Shown one piece after another: positions 62,600-64,000 of a stretch of 64,000 nt of DNA (position 1 is its first letter; every line of letters starts with the position of its first letter). Origin of the DNA: Glycine soja. Taxonomy: Eukaryota > Streptophyta > Magnoliopsida > Fabales > Fabaceae. The notes beneath the pieces are model-generated. The model saw only the letters and a program-made list of their open reading frames with translations. It had not been told where the DNA came from and did not search any database. The stretch spans positions 50,385,097 through 50,449,096 of the forward strand of contig NC_041020.1 of the NCBI RefSeq assembly GCF_004193775.1, read 5' to 3'. The position numbers were made by a program, and so were the translations under genes.

Positions 62600-64000
62600 A
62601 AGCTAGGGCAAAAAGGTCATAATGTGGCCATTTAGTATTGAATTATATGAAGAGAACTGGGGTGTTGAAGAAGTTGTTGGCTTGGAAGAGATAGTTAATT
62701 TTTACCTATTACCTTTCATCTTTCATTTGTTTATAGTAAATAATGGAGTGAGAATTAATATATATATATATATACTGATTCTTTTGGACAAAAATGAAGT
62801 GAATTGAAAGAAAGAAAAAGGGAGGGAGGGGAAGGGCAGCTGGGGTTATATATTATATAGAGAGAAGGCAGTGGCAGGAGAGAGCCTGCAGGGCAGGGTG
62901 GTCTGTTTTTCATTTTTTCTTAGTTTAGCCATTTGCTTTTCTTTTTCTTACCTTACGGCCGGGGACCATCCACAACACACTCAATCAATGGCACTAAAAG
63001 TCAAAAAAATAAGCGTACACTCTATCCCCTCCTCTCTCTCTCTCTACTATACCATTGGCCTTTCCCTCTGCTACAACTAGCTATATATATAGTCATAGTT
63101 AAGCCCTTACCCATATATATAAGCTATAACAAGAATAATTAACCAATATCATTGCTCCATATATTAATATTTTTCTGCTTTGACAATAAAACGAGAGTGC
63201 AAGGGCAAATTTAACACAGTTAGGTTAAGCTCATTGCTTCTGGAACAACTGGCCTTTTGGTCTCAACCCGGAAGCATATGTACTGTACAGATTATACCAA
63301 ATATGATGAAAACGACAAGTTGCTCACATGACCACAATAGGCACATTATTCATGGCCCCCACGTAAGTGTAGCAATCCTCTCTATCTACCTTTCTCTCTC
63401 TCCGAAGAATAAAACTGGGTTGCAAGAAATATTTTTGCTTCTTTTCCTAGTTAATTGTAGAGAACCTTCGTGTGAGGTAACTATACTTATAGCTAAAATC
63501 CACACGACTTCTTCCTCTCTTCCCGTCTTTCTCTCTTTCTCTCTCTCCCTCGATCTAATTCCTCATGTTATGGTTTGTAGGTCAACAGTAACAATACCAT
63601 GACCCCTTTTTGAATCCTCCATATTCATTCCAATATGGCTTGTCTTTCTTTAGGGTTTGGATTTGGAGGCTTGTGGTCAACTAAGAAGGCACCAACTGTT
63701 TTAATTTTTGTGTACTAAGAGCCTGTTTTTGTTTTTCTGTAGAGCCTCAGCAATCTGGCCTGGTAAAATATCTTCCTCATGCTTGACCTATTATGTGTGT
63801 TGCCAACGTTCAATTTATTTATTTGACCTTGTAATCTAATTAATTCTTTTTAATTCACACCCGCTTTTCCTCATACTTAATTTCCCATTTGTTGTCAAAT
63901 TTGATTTTATTGTTTATATTTACTTTCCCTGCCCTCTTCCTCTCCTCGATCGCTTTATTCTAATCATTTCATTTTTTATTTTATTATTATTATTCTTTCT
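62600..64000 (+). promoter_or_regulatory. Presumptive promoter and 5' leader of a gene beyond the right edge
   Basis: A TATA-like stretch (TATATTATATAG near 62847-62860) is followed by purine-rich and then CT-rich blocks (63028-63046, 63385-63405, 63510-63560) and mixed-composition sequence with short upstream frames, as in long plant transcription-factor leaders. No main coding start is seen before 64000. Arabidopsis microsynteny places NGA3 next to DCL1 in divergent orientation, so a + strand NGATHA-type B3 gene is expected here. This is inference: no NGA coding sequence is inside the window. The frames at 62871, 62933 and 63180 have no known domain. Confidence 0.35.

Noticed and set aside
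62871..63602. Short plus-strand frames of 69-140 codons near the right edge
   Set aside because: They lie in CT-rich, leader-like sequence and carry no domain; they are taken as chance frames or upstream ORFs of the next gene.

Overview
The window is nuclear DNA from a dicot plant, most likely soybean or a close Glycine relative. It has AT-rich intergenic DNA, spliced genes with short GT-AG introns, many decayed plant transposons, and proteins of legume type. LHY and DCL1 are neighbours near a chromosome end in soybean as I recall it; I cannot tell which of the two homoeologous copies this is.

Four protein-coding genes can be modelled exon by exon with intact frames. (1) LHY, + strand, 3270-15418, 6 coding exons, 749 aa: a CCA1/LHY-type single-MYB clock repressor, with a spliced 5' leader holding a 50-codon upstream ORF and an 8.6-kb third intron filled with transposon relics. 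(2) A WAK/LRK10L-like receptor pseudokinase, + strand, 22076-24712, 3 exons, 638 aa, resembling Arabidopsis At2g46850. (3) A soluble inorganic pyrophosphatase, + strand, 25995-27581, 8 exons, 211 aa. (4) Dicer-like 1, - strand, 40730-29009, 20 exons, 1942 aa.

The order and orientation LHY(+), RLK(+), PPA(+), DCL1(-) is the merged form of two Arabidopsis blocks (At1g01030-01060 and At2g46830-46870). From that microsynteny a NGATHA-type B3 gene on the + strand is expected just beyond the right edge, and 62.6-64.0 kb looks like its promoter and leader.

DCL1 carries two layers of small-RNA feedback that can be read from the sequence: a miR162 target site assembled only by splicing of exons 12 and 13, and a long imperfect hairpin in intron 14 whose 3' arm resembles Arabidopsis miR838, which lies in the same intron there. 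Two of the 33 coding-region introns (one in LHY, one in DCL1) use GC instead of GT donors.

The rest is intergenic. 15.8-22 kb holds a decayed LTR-type repeat with GCGC motifs and a MITE-like repeat. 41-62.6 kb has no credible gene but holds a 36-bp perfect palindrome, a foldback of about 770 bp, a larger inverted repeat of about 1.74 kb, a small MITE, a 23-G homopolymer and several AT microsatellites. I saw no CRISPR array, rRNA gene, intact tRNA gene or intact transposon coding region. No wholly new system is evident; the most interesting items are the DCL1 intron 14 hairpin, the LHY upstream ORF, the GC-AG introns and the large inverted repeats.
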